This document shows positions 1 through 7,357 of a DNA stretch of 64,000 bases, in pieces. The stretch is from Agathobacter sp. (GTDB taxonomy: Bacteria > Bacillota > Clostridia > Lachnospirales > Lachnospiraceae), in the NCBI GenBank assembly GCA_022775045.1, contig JALFLB010000060.1:1-64000 (forward strand), read 5' to 3'. Below the pieces are notes generated by a model that was not told the origin of the DNA, did not search any database, and saw only the letters and a list, made by a program, of their open reading frames with translations. Each line of letters starts with the position of its first letter. Within the stretch, counting starts at the first letter, position 1. The translations under genes and the position numbers were made by a program.

Positions 1-17
1 ATAAGGAGATGATACAA

Positions 18-377
18 ATGGATATCAAACTTTTCGATTCCGAGCTGAAAGTCATGGACGTACTTTGGAAAGAAGGGAATTGTACCGCTCGGCACATCGC
101 TGATGTCTTGACAACTGATTTAGGCTGGAATATCAACACAACCTACACTCTGATCAAACGGTGCATCAAGAAGGGCGCGATTGAGCGCTCCGAGCCGAAT
201 TTCATGTGCCATGCGCTGATACCAAAGGAGAATGTGCAGGAGGCAGAAACAAATGAATTGATCAATAAAATTTATGACGGTTCTGCCGACAAATTGTTTG
301 CCGCTTTGCTGAGCAGAAAAAAGCTTTCTGCCGACCAGATTGAAAAACTGAGACAAATTGTCGGTAATTTAGAATGA
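18..377 (+). CDS. BlaI/MecI/CopY-family transcriptional repressor
   Basis: Winged-helix repressor of about 119 residues, the usual length for BlaI/MecI. The N-terminal two thirds read as the DNA-binding wing (FDSELKVMDVLW, then ARHIADVL and NTTYTLIKRCIKKGAI), followed by a short helical dimerisation tail. I chose the ATG at 18 because AAGGAG at 3-8 lies nine bases upstream; the in-frame ATG at 9 touches that site. Family members repress beta-lactamase or metal-resistance genes and are inactivated by the BlaR1 protease. The downstream sensor is only a remnant here, so the normal induction route is probably lost. The true target is unknown and may lie left of the window. Confidence 0.85.
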   Translation: MDIKLFDSELKVMDVLWKEGNCTARHIADVLTTDLGWNINTTYTLIKRCIKKGAIERSEPNFMCHALIPKENVQEAETNELINKIYDGSADKLFAALLSRKKLSADQIEKLRQIVGNLE

Positions 378-385
378 GGAGGTAA

Positions 386-600
386 CCATCCAGCGGAACA
401 AATCCGATTGTACAGACAACAGAAAACACCCTGCCCTCCATATCTGTCTGGTTTATAATCTGGTGCATCGGGATAATATGCTGCGGAATCTTCTTTCTCA
501 CTGTCTATCTGCGCAACCGGGAATGCCATTTTTCTTTGAAGTTGAAGACGGTGTTGTCAAAAAAATTACAGAGCAGCCTATGTCATAACCAAAATTTCAA
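386..600 (+). pseudogene. BlaR1/M56 sensor-peptidase remnant
   Basis: Directly after the repressor, a frame open from 386 encodes a hydrophobic stretch near 440-510 (WFIIWCIGIICCGIFFLTVY) followed by LRNREC and a basic tail. This resembles a transmembrane segment of M56/BlaR1 sensors. The repressor stop overlaps an ATG (ATGAGGAGGTAA), which would start the sensor but meets a stop after three codons. No HExxH zinc motif is present. I read it as an internally deleted blaR1. The assignment rests on position and membrane pattern only. Confidence 0.5.
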
Positions 601-625
601 ACTAAAGTTTCCGAATTTTCTATCC

Positions 626-654
626 TTTTCACCACAGCACTACTGTGCTATAAT
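626..654 (+). promoter_or_regulatory. Sigma-A promoter for the membrane-protein pair
   Basis: TTTTCA (626-631), a 17-base spacer and a perfect TATAAT (649-654) with an extended -10 TGC just before it. It lies 43 bases upstream of the chosen start of the next gene. Confidence 0.65.
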
Positions 655-696
655 AAATCATCAAAACAAAAGAACATGGAAAGTGAGGTACTTGTT

Positions 697-1410
697 ATGA
701 AAGAAATTATTTCCAGTCCACTGCTTTTGACTCTGGTTGTGATTGGCCTAATTTATATTGTAGGTTTTTCACTGGTATACCTGAAAAAAGCATACACCCG
801 CTGTCTGGAGATGGGAATTACGAAAGAGGAATTGAAATCCGTGATCAAATCCAGTATTGTATTCTCGATTGTTCCAAGCCTGTCCATCGTCGTAGGACTT
901 TTCGCATTGATTTCTGTGCTTGGAACTGTATGGTCATGGTGGAGGCTCTCCGTCATTGGGTCGCTCTCCTACGAATCACTGATTTCCAGCAGTGTTGCTT
1001 CCGCAATCGGATTTTCCACAAGCGCAGAAATGCTTGAGAATGCAACCGGAAGTCAATTTGGTGTTGTAATGATTCTTATGAGCATCGGTATGCTGAGTGG
1101 TTTTTTCATTCTTGTTCCATTTGGCAAAAAACTCTCTATGAGTGTTAATAAGACAAAAGATGCAAGCACGTGGAAATATGTTCTGAGCGGAACCTTTATG
1201 CTCTGCCTGTTTGCGGTTTATGTGCCGGTACTTCTATTCGGTGATTCTATTCAGGCTGCAGTTATGCTCACCGGTCTGGTAATTGCCGTTGTCCTTGGCG
1301 CACTCGCTTCAAAGAGCCCAAAACTTCGGTGGCTGAGCGAATTTATCATGGCATTTTCCATGATTGGCGGTATGGTTTCATCCATTTTCTGGACCAACTT
1401 GTTCCAATAA
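697..1410 (+). CDS. DUF5058-type integral membrane protein
   Basis: Polytopic membrane protein of 237 residues. Hydrophobic segments follow residues about 5-25, 45-75, 85-100, 115-140, 160-180, 185-205 and 210-235, so about seven helices. The sequence looks like the DUF5058 family, whose function is unknown. I moved the start to the ATG at 697 because AAGTGAGG (681-688) is eight bases upstream; the ATG at 676 has no such site. The next gene follows after 20 bases and is also membranous, so the two probably form a two-subunit carrier. Substrate unknown. Confidence 0.75.
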   Translation: MKEIISSPLLLTLVVIGLIYIVGFSLVYLKKAYTRCLEMGITKEELKSVIKSSIVFSIVPSLSIVVGLFALISVLGTVWSWWRLSVIGSLSYESLISSSVASAIGFSTSAEMLENATGSQFGVVMILMSIGMLSGFFILVPFGKKLSMSVNKTKDASTWKYVLSGTFMLCLFAVYVPVLLFGDSIQAAVMLTGLVIAVVLGALASKSPKLRWLSEFIMAFSMIGGMVSSIFWTNLFQ

Positions 1411-1430
1411 TATGTTAGGAGGATTTACTT

Positions 1431-2207
1431 ATGAGTAAAGAAACAAAAATTCCACAGACTTTAGATCCTTTTCAGGCATGGTCCCACAAATGGGGACGCT
1501 TCGGCACCGTTATTGCACTTGTTTACATGGTTGCACTGCCGTTTATCGTGCTAGGCTATTATCACTGCATTCCATCAATTGGTGAAGTCATCAATGTATC
1601 AACCATTAGTATCCTGATGATTTATATTCCGGTAGGAATCTCCGAGGCTCTCAGCTACACCCCAATCCTCGGTTCTTCCTCTTACCTGACCTTTATCACA
1701 GGTAATATCATGAACCTAAAGCTCCCATGCGCGGTCAATGCAATGAAGCTTGCCAAGAAAGAGCCAAATACTCCTGAAGGCGATGCCGTTGCCTCTGTAG
1801 CCGTTGCAGTTAGTTCGATTATGACAGTTATCATTTTGGCACTCGCCGCCCTGCTCAGCACCTGGATCAGCCCTGTATTCGAACTGCCTGCTGTAAAGAC
1901 AGCATCCAATTACATCATTCCAGCGCTATTTGGTTCCCTGACACTGGGTCTGTTTTCGAGCACCAACGCTGGAAATAAGGTGGTAAAGAAAGGCATCATG
2001 GGTGTCCTTCCTGTCCTGATCATTGTATCCCTTATCTCCATTTTTGTACGTGTAACAACCGGTGGTTCCCTGTTTGGAATGGTTGGCTTACTGATTCTTG
2101 TCATGCTTCCGGTTGCCCTGATTTCTTCCCGCATCATGTGGAAAAAGGGAATTATCAAAGTCGTAGATAAAGAAACTGCAACAGATCAGGCATCAGAAGA
2201 GAAATAA
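1431..2207 (+). CDS. Integral membrane protein, partner of DUF5058 protein
   Basis: 258-residue membrane protein with about six to seven hydrophobic segments and a short charged C-terminal tail. A glycine/serine-rich stretch, EALSYTPILGSSSYLTFITG (about residues 70-89), resembles re-entrant or substrate-binding loops of secondary carriers, but I cannot name the family. TAGGAGG at 1414-1420 gives a good ribosome site. It is co-transcribed with the preceding gene and followed by a strong terminator. A two-component permease is inference. Confidence 0.7.
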   Translation: MSKETKIPQTLDPFQAWSHKWGRFGTVIALVYMVALPFIVLGYYHCIPSIGEVINVSTISILMIYIPVGISEALSYTPILGSSSYLTFITGNIMNLKLPCAVNAMKLAKKEPNTPEGDAVASVAVAVSSIMTVIILALAALLSTWISPVFELPAVKTASNYIIPALFGSLTLGLFSSTNAGNKVVKKGIMGVLPVLIIVSLISIFVRVTTGGSLFGMVGLLILVMLPVALISSRIMWKKGIIKVVDKETATDQASEEK

Positions 2208-2217
2208 AAGAAATTGG

Positions 2218-2247
2218 ATTCCGGCGGCTTTGTCCGCCGGAATTTTT
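2218..2247 (+). terminator. Intrinsic terminator
   Basis: Perfect 10-bp GC-rich stem (ATTCCGGCGG / CCGCCGGAAT) with a 6-base loop and a T run. It ends the plus-strand operon. The opposite side is also T-rich, so it could terminate the minus-strand deacetylase fragment ending at 2251. Confidence 0.85.
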
Positions 2248-2250
2248 CTC

Positions 2251-2498
2251 CTACTCATCCGCAATTTGTTTTCCAGTCACATCCATGTGATAATTCTCAC
2301 GCATAATCAATTCAGAAACCGGTACAATTGTATATCCTTTTTCCTCAAGCTGTGTCAACAGCGTATCCAGTGCTTCCGCAGTGTATTTAGCTCCATTATG
2401 GCAGAGTATGATCGCCCCAGGTCCTAGCGCTTTGTGATTACACACTGTATCAATGATAGAGTCCACTCCATAATCTTTCCAATCGAGACTATCCACAG
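2251..2498 (-). pseudogene. Polysaccharide deacetylase, C-terminal fragment (3 of 3)
   Basis: Encodes the last part of a NodB-fold deacetylase, from VDSLDW through GPGAIILCHNGAKY to the stop. The DSLDW segment and the ILCHN segment (active-site histidine) match the C-terminal conserved motifs of PdaB-like deacetylases. There is no start of its own: the open frame runs right into the element at the TCCACAG repeat. Joined to 6992-7327 it reads PIQWSVDSLDWKDYG in frame. As it stands it is non-functional unless the element is excised. Confidence 0.85.
2492..2498. repeat. Element 1 attachment core, left copy
   Basis: TCCACAG, repeated at 6992-6998. It marks where host deacetylase sequence changes to element sequence. 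The flanks outside the repeat are the two halves of the deacetylase gene. Confidence 0.8.
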
Positions 2499-2565
2499 GC
2501 GATACAATTGAAAACAGAGTAATATCAGGTGTTTGCAGGCTTTTTGAGAACACTTAACACCAGAA

Positions 2566-2592
2566 AATGCCCAGAGATCTAGTCTGGGCATT
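2566..2592 (-). terminator. Hairpin after the ATPase gene
   Basis: 10-bp perfect stem (AATGCCCAGA / TCTGGGCATT) 19 bases beyond the stop of the minus-strand ATPase gene. The following T-tract is poor (TTCTGGTGTT), so termination efficiency is uncertain. Confidence 0.5.
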
Positions 2593-2611
2593 CTCTATAA
2601 CTCTCAACATA

Positions 2612-4198
2612 TTATTTTTTGTACTGCTCAATCACGCACTGGTGCTTTTTATCTTTCTTATCATAGCTGATGCCAACCAGCAATATATCTCCGGTGTACT
2701 GCTCCAGGGATGCCGGATACTGTTTATTCTTAATCTGCTGCAAGGCAGTATTTGCGTTCTTGTTCCATTTCAGTTCCACAAGCAGCGCAGGATAGTCAGC
2801 CCGATATTCCGGCTTTGGAATATAGACAAAATCTGCAAATCCTCTACCTGTTGGAAGTTCTCTAATTGGCTTGAAATAATAGCTCATCGAACTCAAATAA
2901 GCAATGGTCAGTACACTGCTGAGTGAATTTTCATCATGATACTGAATGGCAGAAGCATACTCTGTATGAATCTTTTCTATGTCTGCAGCCACTGCTTCCT
3001 CTTCCCTGTCCAGCGTAGCTTCAAGCAGTTCCTTCGACTGTAGTTCAAATTCCGCAAGCACATTCCACTCTTTGTTTTTGGTAGCTGACAGGAATTCCTG
3101 CCGAGTTTCCTCATTGGGAATAAACGCGGTCTTTTTCACCTGATCATATGCCAGATACCCCAGATGAATCAAAAGAGTAAGCACATCATCTCTATCCTGG
3201 AAGCTAACCATATCATTTTGAAACGTATTTGTGTTTACTTCCACAGCATTGCCGGAAATCATTTCAATAATTGCCGTTTTCAAGCCATGAAAATTCATGC
3301 TGATAAAGGGTCTGATCGACTCAAAAGTACCAGTCTGTGACCAGTAGCTCTGGAATGTACCCCGAAGCATTACGCTGACAACGGCTTTGGGATTATAAAT
3401 ATGCTGCCCCGACAGCCAGTATCCATCATACCATCGCACGACTTCAGCAAAGTCTCTATCATACTTTTCACTTAATTTCCTTACCTCATCTTCGGTAAAT
3501 CCCATATATGGAGCCATTACCCCTGCATCGAGCATGGTATATTCATCAAAGTTATTCAGAGCCGACTGGGTCTTCAGCTTTTTTATAGGCAGAATCCCTG
3601 TCAAATAGGCAAGACTGATAAATCTGGTTGGTTCTGTTCCTTTAAACATCCCCCTCAGAAAATCAATGTACGCCTCCTGTACTGCCCTGTTGTTTGCTTC
3701 GTCTCGAATAAGGACATCCCACTCATCAATGATTACCATAAACTTATTTCCGGTCGCCGCATGAATCTGGGACATCGCACCCGGAAGGGAAACCACTGTA
3801 TCATCAAGTATACCTGGATACTCCAGCTTCAATTCTTCAATTACACTCTTCTCGATAAACGCAACTACATTTTCCGGTCCTTTGGCAGGCGTAAGACACC
3901 ACTGCACATCGAAATGGATCACATCATGTTTGTTCAGTTGTGTTCGGAAAGAATCCATGCTGCCAATTTTCAATCCGGCAAACATATCGGCTGAATCACA
4001 TCCCCTGCTGTAATATGCGGTGAGCATATCGGCTGTAATTGATTTTCCAAAGCGACGGGGACGGCTGTTACAAATAAAAGCCTGCTTTGTATTGATTACC
4101 CGATTTGTATAATCAATGAGTCCCGTCTTGTCCACATATATTTCAGAATTCAACGCAGTCTGGAATGCACTGTTATCCGGATTCAAAAATCTTCCCAT
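2612..4198 (-). CDS. AAA-ATPase-like / PD-(D/E)XK nuclease-like protein
   Basis: 528 residues, typical of the AAA-ATPase-like plus DUF1703 proteins common in gut bacteria. The N-terminal part carries a P-loop variant RPRRFGKS (46-53) and a Walker-B-like VIIDEWD (155-161). The C-terminal part has the spaced Asp456...Glu475-Leu-Lys477 of a PD-(D/E)XK nuclease fold (GFADF ... LLVELKW). The cellular role of the family is not established. It is cargo of element 1, transcribed away from the recombinase with 122 bases between them. It may act in element maintenance or defence, which is inference. Confidence 0.8.
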   Translation of the reverse strand: MGRFLNPDNSAFQTALNSEIYVDKTGLIDYTNRVINTKQAFICNSRPRRFGKSITADMLTAYYSRGCDSADMFAGLKIGSMDSFRTQLNKHDVIHFDVQWCLTPAKGPENVVAFIEKSVIEELKLEYPGILDDTVVSLPGAMSQIHAATGNKFMVIIDEWDVLIRDEANNRAVQEAYIDFLRGMFKGTEPTRFISLAYLTGILPIKKLKTQSALNNFDEYTMLDAGVMAPYMGFTEDEVRKLSEKYDRDFAEVVRWYDGYWLSGQHIYNPKAVVSVMLRGTFQSYWSQTGTFESIRPFISMNFHGLKTAIIEMISGNAVEVNTNTFQNDMVSFQDRDDVLTLLIHLGYLAYDQVKKTAFIPNEETRQEFLSATKNKEWNVLAEFELQSKELLEATLDREEEAVAADIEKIHTEYASAIQYHDENSLSSVLTIAYLSSMSYYFKPIRELPTGRGFADFVYIPKPEYRADYPALLVELKWNKNANTALQQIKNKQYPASLEQYTGDILLVGISYDKKDKKHQCVIEQYKK

Positions 4199-4320
4199 CA
4201 GTCACACACTCCCTCTCTTCACAATCTATTGTTACTTCTGACTTGTAACGATGCTACTATGACTTTAAGTGTATCACATCGATTATTTTCTAACAAGCGT
4301 AATATAAACCTGGTTCTCCC

Positions 4321-5814
4321 TCAGACTTTCCAGATAATCTCAATCTCATCATCAAACACATTGATCCGTTCAATAAAAGCCTGGGCTGTCATTTTCTTTT
4401 CTTCAAAATTCAGCCTGGCAAAATGAATTCCTTTGTAATACTGTTTTCTATCCTCTTTCGGAGCCTCGTATTGTCTCAAAAGTTCTGCTTTTCTCATATC
4501 CAGATTCTCAATCTCTGAATTGATATATTTCATCGAAATATCAGAAGCTTCCTGCATACATCCAAGTAATCTCTGAATTTTGTTCTCTATTTCCTGCAGT
4601 TCTTTTCTGAGCTTCCTCTCATTGTCATTATTTTCTACCGGAATCTGCTCTTTATTGCACTCTTCCAGTATTATTTCCAGTTCTTTCTGAACCTCCGCCT
4701 CCACCTCGTCCACATGCTGGGAAAAGGATTGTTTGTCGCAGATATGTAAATTTGCTCTTCCACTGCAATACAGATATTTTTTTTCGTGCCATTTTCTAAC
4801 GGTAAGGGAATAACCGCAGTTTCCGCATTTTAGCAGGCCTGAGAGCCATGTGTTTTTTCCTTTCCCGGAATTTCCAATCTGCCGGTTCTTTTCCAGACGA
4901 TACTGACATCTAAGCCATATCTCCGAAGGAATCTTTCCTTCAAAATTCGTCAGAGAGAGTACCTGATCCTGCATACTGGTATATTTTCTGACATTACCGG
5001 CGCGTTTTCCCACTACCTGTGCAGAGCTGTTTCCATTGAATTCCTCTATGCTATTTGATATTTTGCCAATATTCCGGCTCTTATAATATAGGTAGATATC
5101 CTCGTCTGCCTGCACATAGACAGGCGAGTGCAGGATTCTTGCCAGTGCCACGTTATCCCATCCTGCTTTCCTTTTTCTGCATGGAATCTGCCGCTTGGTC
5201 AGATCCTTTCCGATTTCTCCCAATGATACATCCTCTGTCGCATATCGGTAAAAGATTTCCTTTACAATCTCAAACTCTTCCGTATATGCAAGTGAAGGTA
5301 CATCCCTCCCTTCTTCATCTTTAATCTTGATATTCTTCATTCCGTATGGTGCCGGACCACCGGGCCAGTTTCCGCGCTTGATTCTGGTATAATAATTGTC
5401 CGTCACACGCTCTGCAATGGTTTCCCTCTCCAGCTGTGCAAACACCATAATGATGTAGATCATGGCACGTCCCATGGGTGTGCTGGTGTCAAATTTCTCA
5501 TTCACCGATACAAAATCCACCTGATGCTGATCCAATACATCCCAGAACTGTCCAAAATCCAGAATTGATCTGCTCAACCGGTCCAGACGATAGACAATGA
5601 TTTTACTGATTTTTTCCTCTTTCACATCCTGCTGCAGCTTTTGAAATCCCGGTCTTATCGTATTCTTTCCGCTAAACCCCCTGTCCGCATAAACTTTCGC
5701 TGTGTCCGGATAGCCGCACTCCAGCCGGCACCGCTCAATTTGTCCTTCAATGGACAACGAATCCTTCTTGTCCTTTGACTGCCTTACATAAATTGCCTCC
5801 AGCTTATCAGCCAT
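4321..5814 (-). CDS. Large serine recombinase, element 1
   Basis: 497 residues in the large serine integrase architecture. The resolvase catalytic domain has the nucleophile Ser13 in YVRQS and the DNA-cleavage motif YRLDRLSR (75-82). A recombinase domain occupies roughly residues 150-290. A zinc ribbon at about 330-365 contains CGNCG and later cysteines. A long coiled coil and C-terminal tail follow. These enzymes catalyse attP x attB integration and, with a directionality factor, excision. No frameshift or missing catalytic residue is visible, so the enzyme looks functional. Unusually for an integrase it sits mid-element, about 1.2 kb from the nearer end. Confidence 0.93.
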   Translation of the reverse strand: MADKLEAIYVRQSKDKKDSLSIEGQIERCRLECGYPDTAKVYADRGFSGKNTIRPGFQKLQQDVKEEKISKIIVYRLDRLSRSILDFGQFWDVLDQHQVDFVSVNEKFDTSTPMGRAMIYIIMVFAQLERETIAERVTDNYYTRIKRGNWPGGPAPYGMKNIKIKDEEGRDVPSLAYTEEFEIVKEIFYRYATEDVSLGEIGKDLTKRQIPCRKRKAGWDNVALARILHSPVYVQADEDIYLYYKSRNIGKISNSIEEFNGNSSAQVVGKRAGNVRKYTSMQDQVLSLTNFEGKIPSEIWLRCQYRLEKNRQIGNSGKGKNTWLSGLLKCGNCGYSLTVRKWHEKKYLYCSGRANLHICDKQSFSQHVDEVEAEVQKELEIILEECNKEQIPVENNDNERKLRKELQEIENKIQRLLGCMQEASDISMKYINSEIENLDMRKAELLRQYEAPKEDRKQYYKGIHFARLNFEEKKMTAQAFIERINVFDDEIEIIWKV

Positions 5815-5860
5815 CCGGTCACCTCCCTCCCTTTGTATTTCTTAAGAAAGAACTGATATT

Positions 5861-5974
5861 CTACGACTTAGCAGAAGCTTTGGGCGCGTTTAATTTTCTG
5901 ACCAGTGCCTGGTAGATCAGATGTTTTGCCTGTTTGCCTTCTTCCGGCTGTTTATGTATATTTTTGATGATCAT
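5861..5974 (-). CDS. 37-aa micro-protein upstream of recombinase
   Basis: Short basic ORF (starts MIIKNIHKQPEEGKQAKHL, ends PKASAKS) with a good ribosome site AAAGGGGAA before its ATG, ending 46 bases before the recombinase start. Its size, charge and position make it a candidate directionality or regulatory factor, but no homology is recognised. Confidence 0.5.
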   Translation of the reverse strand: MIIKNIHKQPEEGKQAKHLIYQALVRKLNAPKASAKS

Positions 5975-6147
5975 ACTTTTCCCCTTTCTTTCCTTATTTG
6001 TAACTATTCAGGCCCCTGAATAGTTACCCTTATTTAATATCTTATGACTGCATGGTTGTCCTTTATAATCACTCCCTCCACGCTTTTTTGCAATCCGCAA
6101 AATAAAAGACATCAACCTGTTATGGTCAATGCCCCTGCCTGCAAATA
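5975..6147. other. Intergenic stretch in element 1
   Basis: AT-rich region between the secreted-protein pseudogene and the micro-gene. CAGGGGCCTGAATAGTTA-like inverted bases occur near 6010-6030, but I see no convincing gene or terminator. It probably holds the promoter for the micro-gene and recombinase. Confidence 0.3.
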
Positions 6148-6915
6148 TCAGTAACAATTTACATACAGAAAATGGGCGCATGGAGAATACTGCATTTCCA
6201 TATCTTCACAGTTTGGATCACCCTTATAAGACACCCAAATCTGGTAAGTACCGGCATTAAACGGATATCGTTCTCCATCATCGCCTTCTTCTGTTAAAGA
6301 AGAATCAAGTACCTTTCCATCTTTGTTTCTAAACTCTTCTTTATAATACTGTAGGTCAAGACCATCTGACATGTCCATTTTCTGATAACACATCCAGCCA
6401 CCGTCATACTCCCTCTCTGTCCCTTCAAACTTGAATTCACTTGCTGCAACCTTTCGTTTTTTTATCTCAACGTTGCCAAGTTCTATTGGTTTAGAGGTTA
6501 CAATGGAGCCTCCATCTATGGACACAGCAACTGCATAAGTTCCTGCCTCCTAGAAACCCTTCTTATTTTTGTCTTCTGGTATTAATTCTATTTCAATGTC
6601 ATCATCTTGAATCAAGCTCTTATATTCATCTCTAATTTTAATTGCACTATCTACTGCAGCAAATTGTTACTCTCCATTATACGTCAGATTAAGATTATTC
6701 AACTCTGAGTAATCCAGTATATTCCCTATATTATCTTTTGTCACCCCTACCTGTTCTTTAACCGGCTCTGCGGTATTGTCCGCATATACCGGTATTGCCA
6801 TAGCAGGCACATTCGTTGCAGCCATGGAGACTGCCAGCATGACCGCAAACAATTTCATTACACTTTTGTTCTTCATTCCTTTTCTTCTCCTACGTAATCC
6901 AATTGTAAAAAACAA
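6148..6915 (-). pseudogene. Secreted protein, interrupted by two in-frame stops
   Basis: Starts with a signal peptide (basic start, hydrophobic LFAVMLAVSMAATNVPA, then a likely AxA-type cleavage region near PVYA). The same reading frame continues through a TAA (about 6668-6670), a 45-codon open stretch and a TAG (about 6550-6552) to a stop at 6148. Because the frame is kept on both sides of each stop and coding character continues (QFAAVDSAIKIRDEY, then EAGTYAVAVSIDGG), this is one gene with two nonsense mutations and not three genes. The family is unrecognised. The EAGTYAV and NAGTYQIWVSY segments suggest an extracellular beta-sandwich domain. Confidence 0.7.
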
Positions 6916-6991
6916 CTACAACTTTATGTTTATACCTATGAAGCTCATTTTTCAATAACTTCATGAGCCTTTTCACTCTGTATCGTCTGCG

Positions 6992-6998
6992 TCCACAG
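6992..6998. repeat. Element 1 attachment core, right copy
   Basis: Second TCCACAG. The element side carries GTATCGTCTG (6980-6989), the mirror of CAGGCGATAC at the left end. Confidence 0.8.
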
Positions 6999-7327
6999 AC
7001 CACTGAATCGGATAATAATTCATATCATATGCTGTCTTCACTACCTCATTATCATATGCCCCATACGGCGGACGAAACAGAAACATTTCATATCCCGTCA
7101 ATTCCTTCACCTTATCGTGAACGATCTGCATTTCCTTCTCCTTTTCTGTACGGGAAATGGTAGTCATATCGTAGTGATGCTCGCTGTGGTTGCCCAAATC
7201 ATGCCCTTTCTCAACCAGTTCCTTAACGCAGTCCGGATTATCATCCACCCAGTTTCCAGTCATAAAAAAAGTGACCTTTACCTGATGCTTATCCAGGATC
7301 TCCATAATTTTCGGAAAATCCTCTGCC

Positions 7328-7334
7328 CCCCAGG
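7328..7334. repeat. Element 2 attachment core, left copy
   Basis: CCCCAGG, repeated at 11893-11899. Host deacetylase sequence lies to its left and element 2 to its right. Confidence 0.75.
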
Positions 7335-7357
7335 GTAATGTAAAAAGGGGATAATTT

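Larger units (their letters stand above)
2492..6998. mobile_element. Integrative element 1 (serine recombinase type), 4,500 bp
   Basis: Interrupts the deacetylase gene between codons for QWSV and DSLDW. It is bounded by the 7-bp direct repeat TCCACAG, and deleting one repeat plus the 4,500-bp interior restores the frame exactly. Contents, all on the minus strand: a P-loop ATPase/nuclease-like gene, a large serine recombinase, a 37-aa micro-gene and a secreted-protein pseudogene. Joining the ends on paper gives a near-palindromic attP (arms GTATCGTCTG at 6980-6989 and CAGGCGATAC at 2496-2505), as expected for a large serine integrase. There are no conjugation, replication or capsid genes, so it is a mini-element or a decayed remnant. 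Confidence 0.85.
6992..7334 (-). pseudogene. Polysaccharide deacetylase, middle fragment (2 of 3)
   Basis: Encodes the body of a NodB-fold deacetylase. It runs AEDFPKIMEIL, KVTFFMTGNWV, the metal-binding HSxxH motif within GNHSEHH, FRPPYGAYD (the RxPY/G motif) and PIQWSV. It is bounded on one side by the CCCCAGG core of element 2 and on the other by the TCCACAG core of element 1. An internal ATG at 7305 could initiate, but the frame runs out in element 1 soon after SVDA. It would not be active alone, lacking both the first Asp motif and the C-terminal His motif. Confidence 0.87.

Noticed and set aside
2492-6998. Conjugative or prophage nature of element 1
   Set aside because: No relaxase, coupling protein, capsid, portal or replication genes were found.
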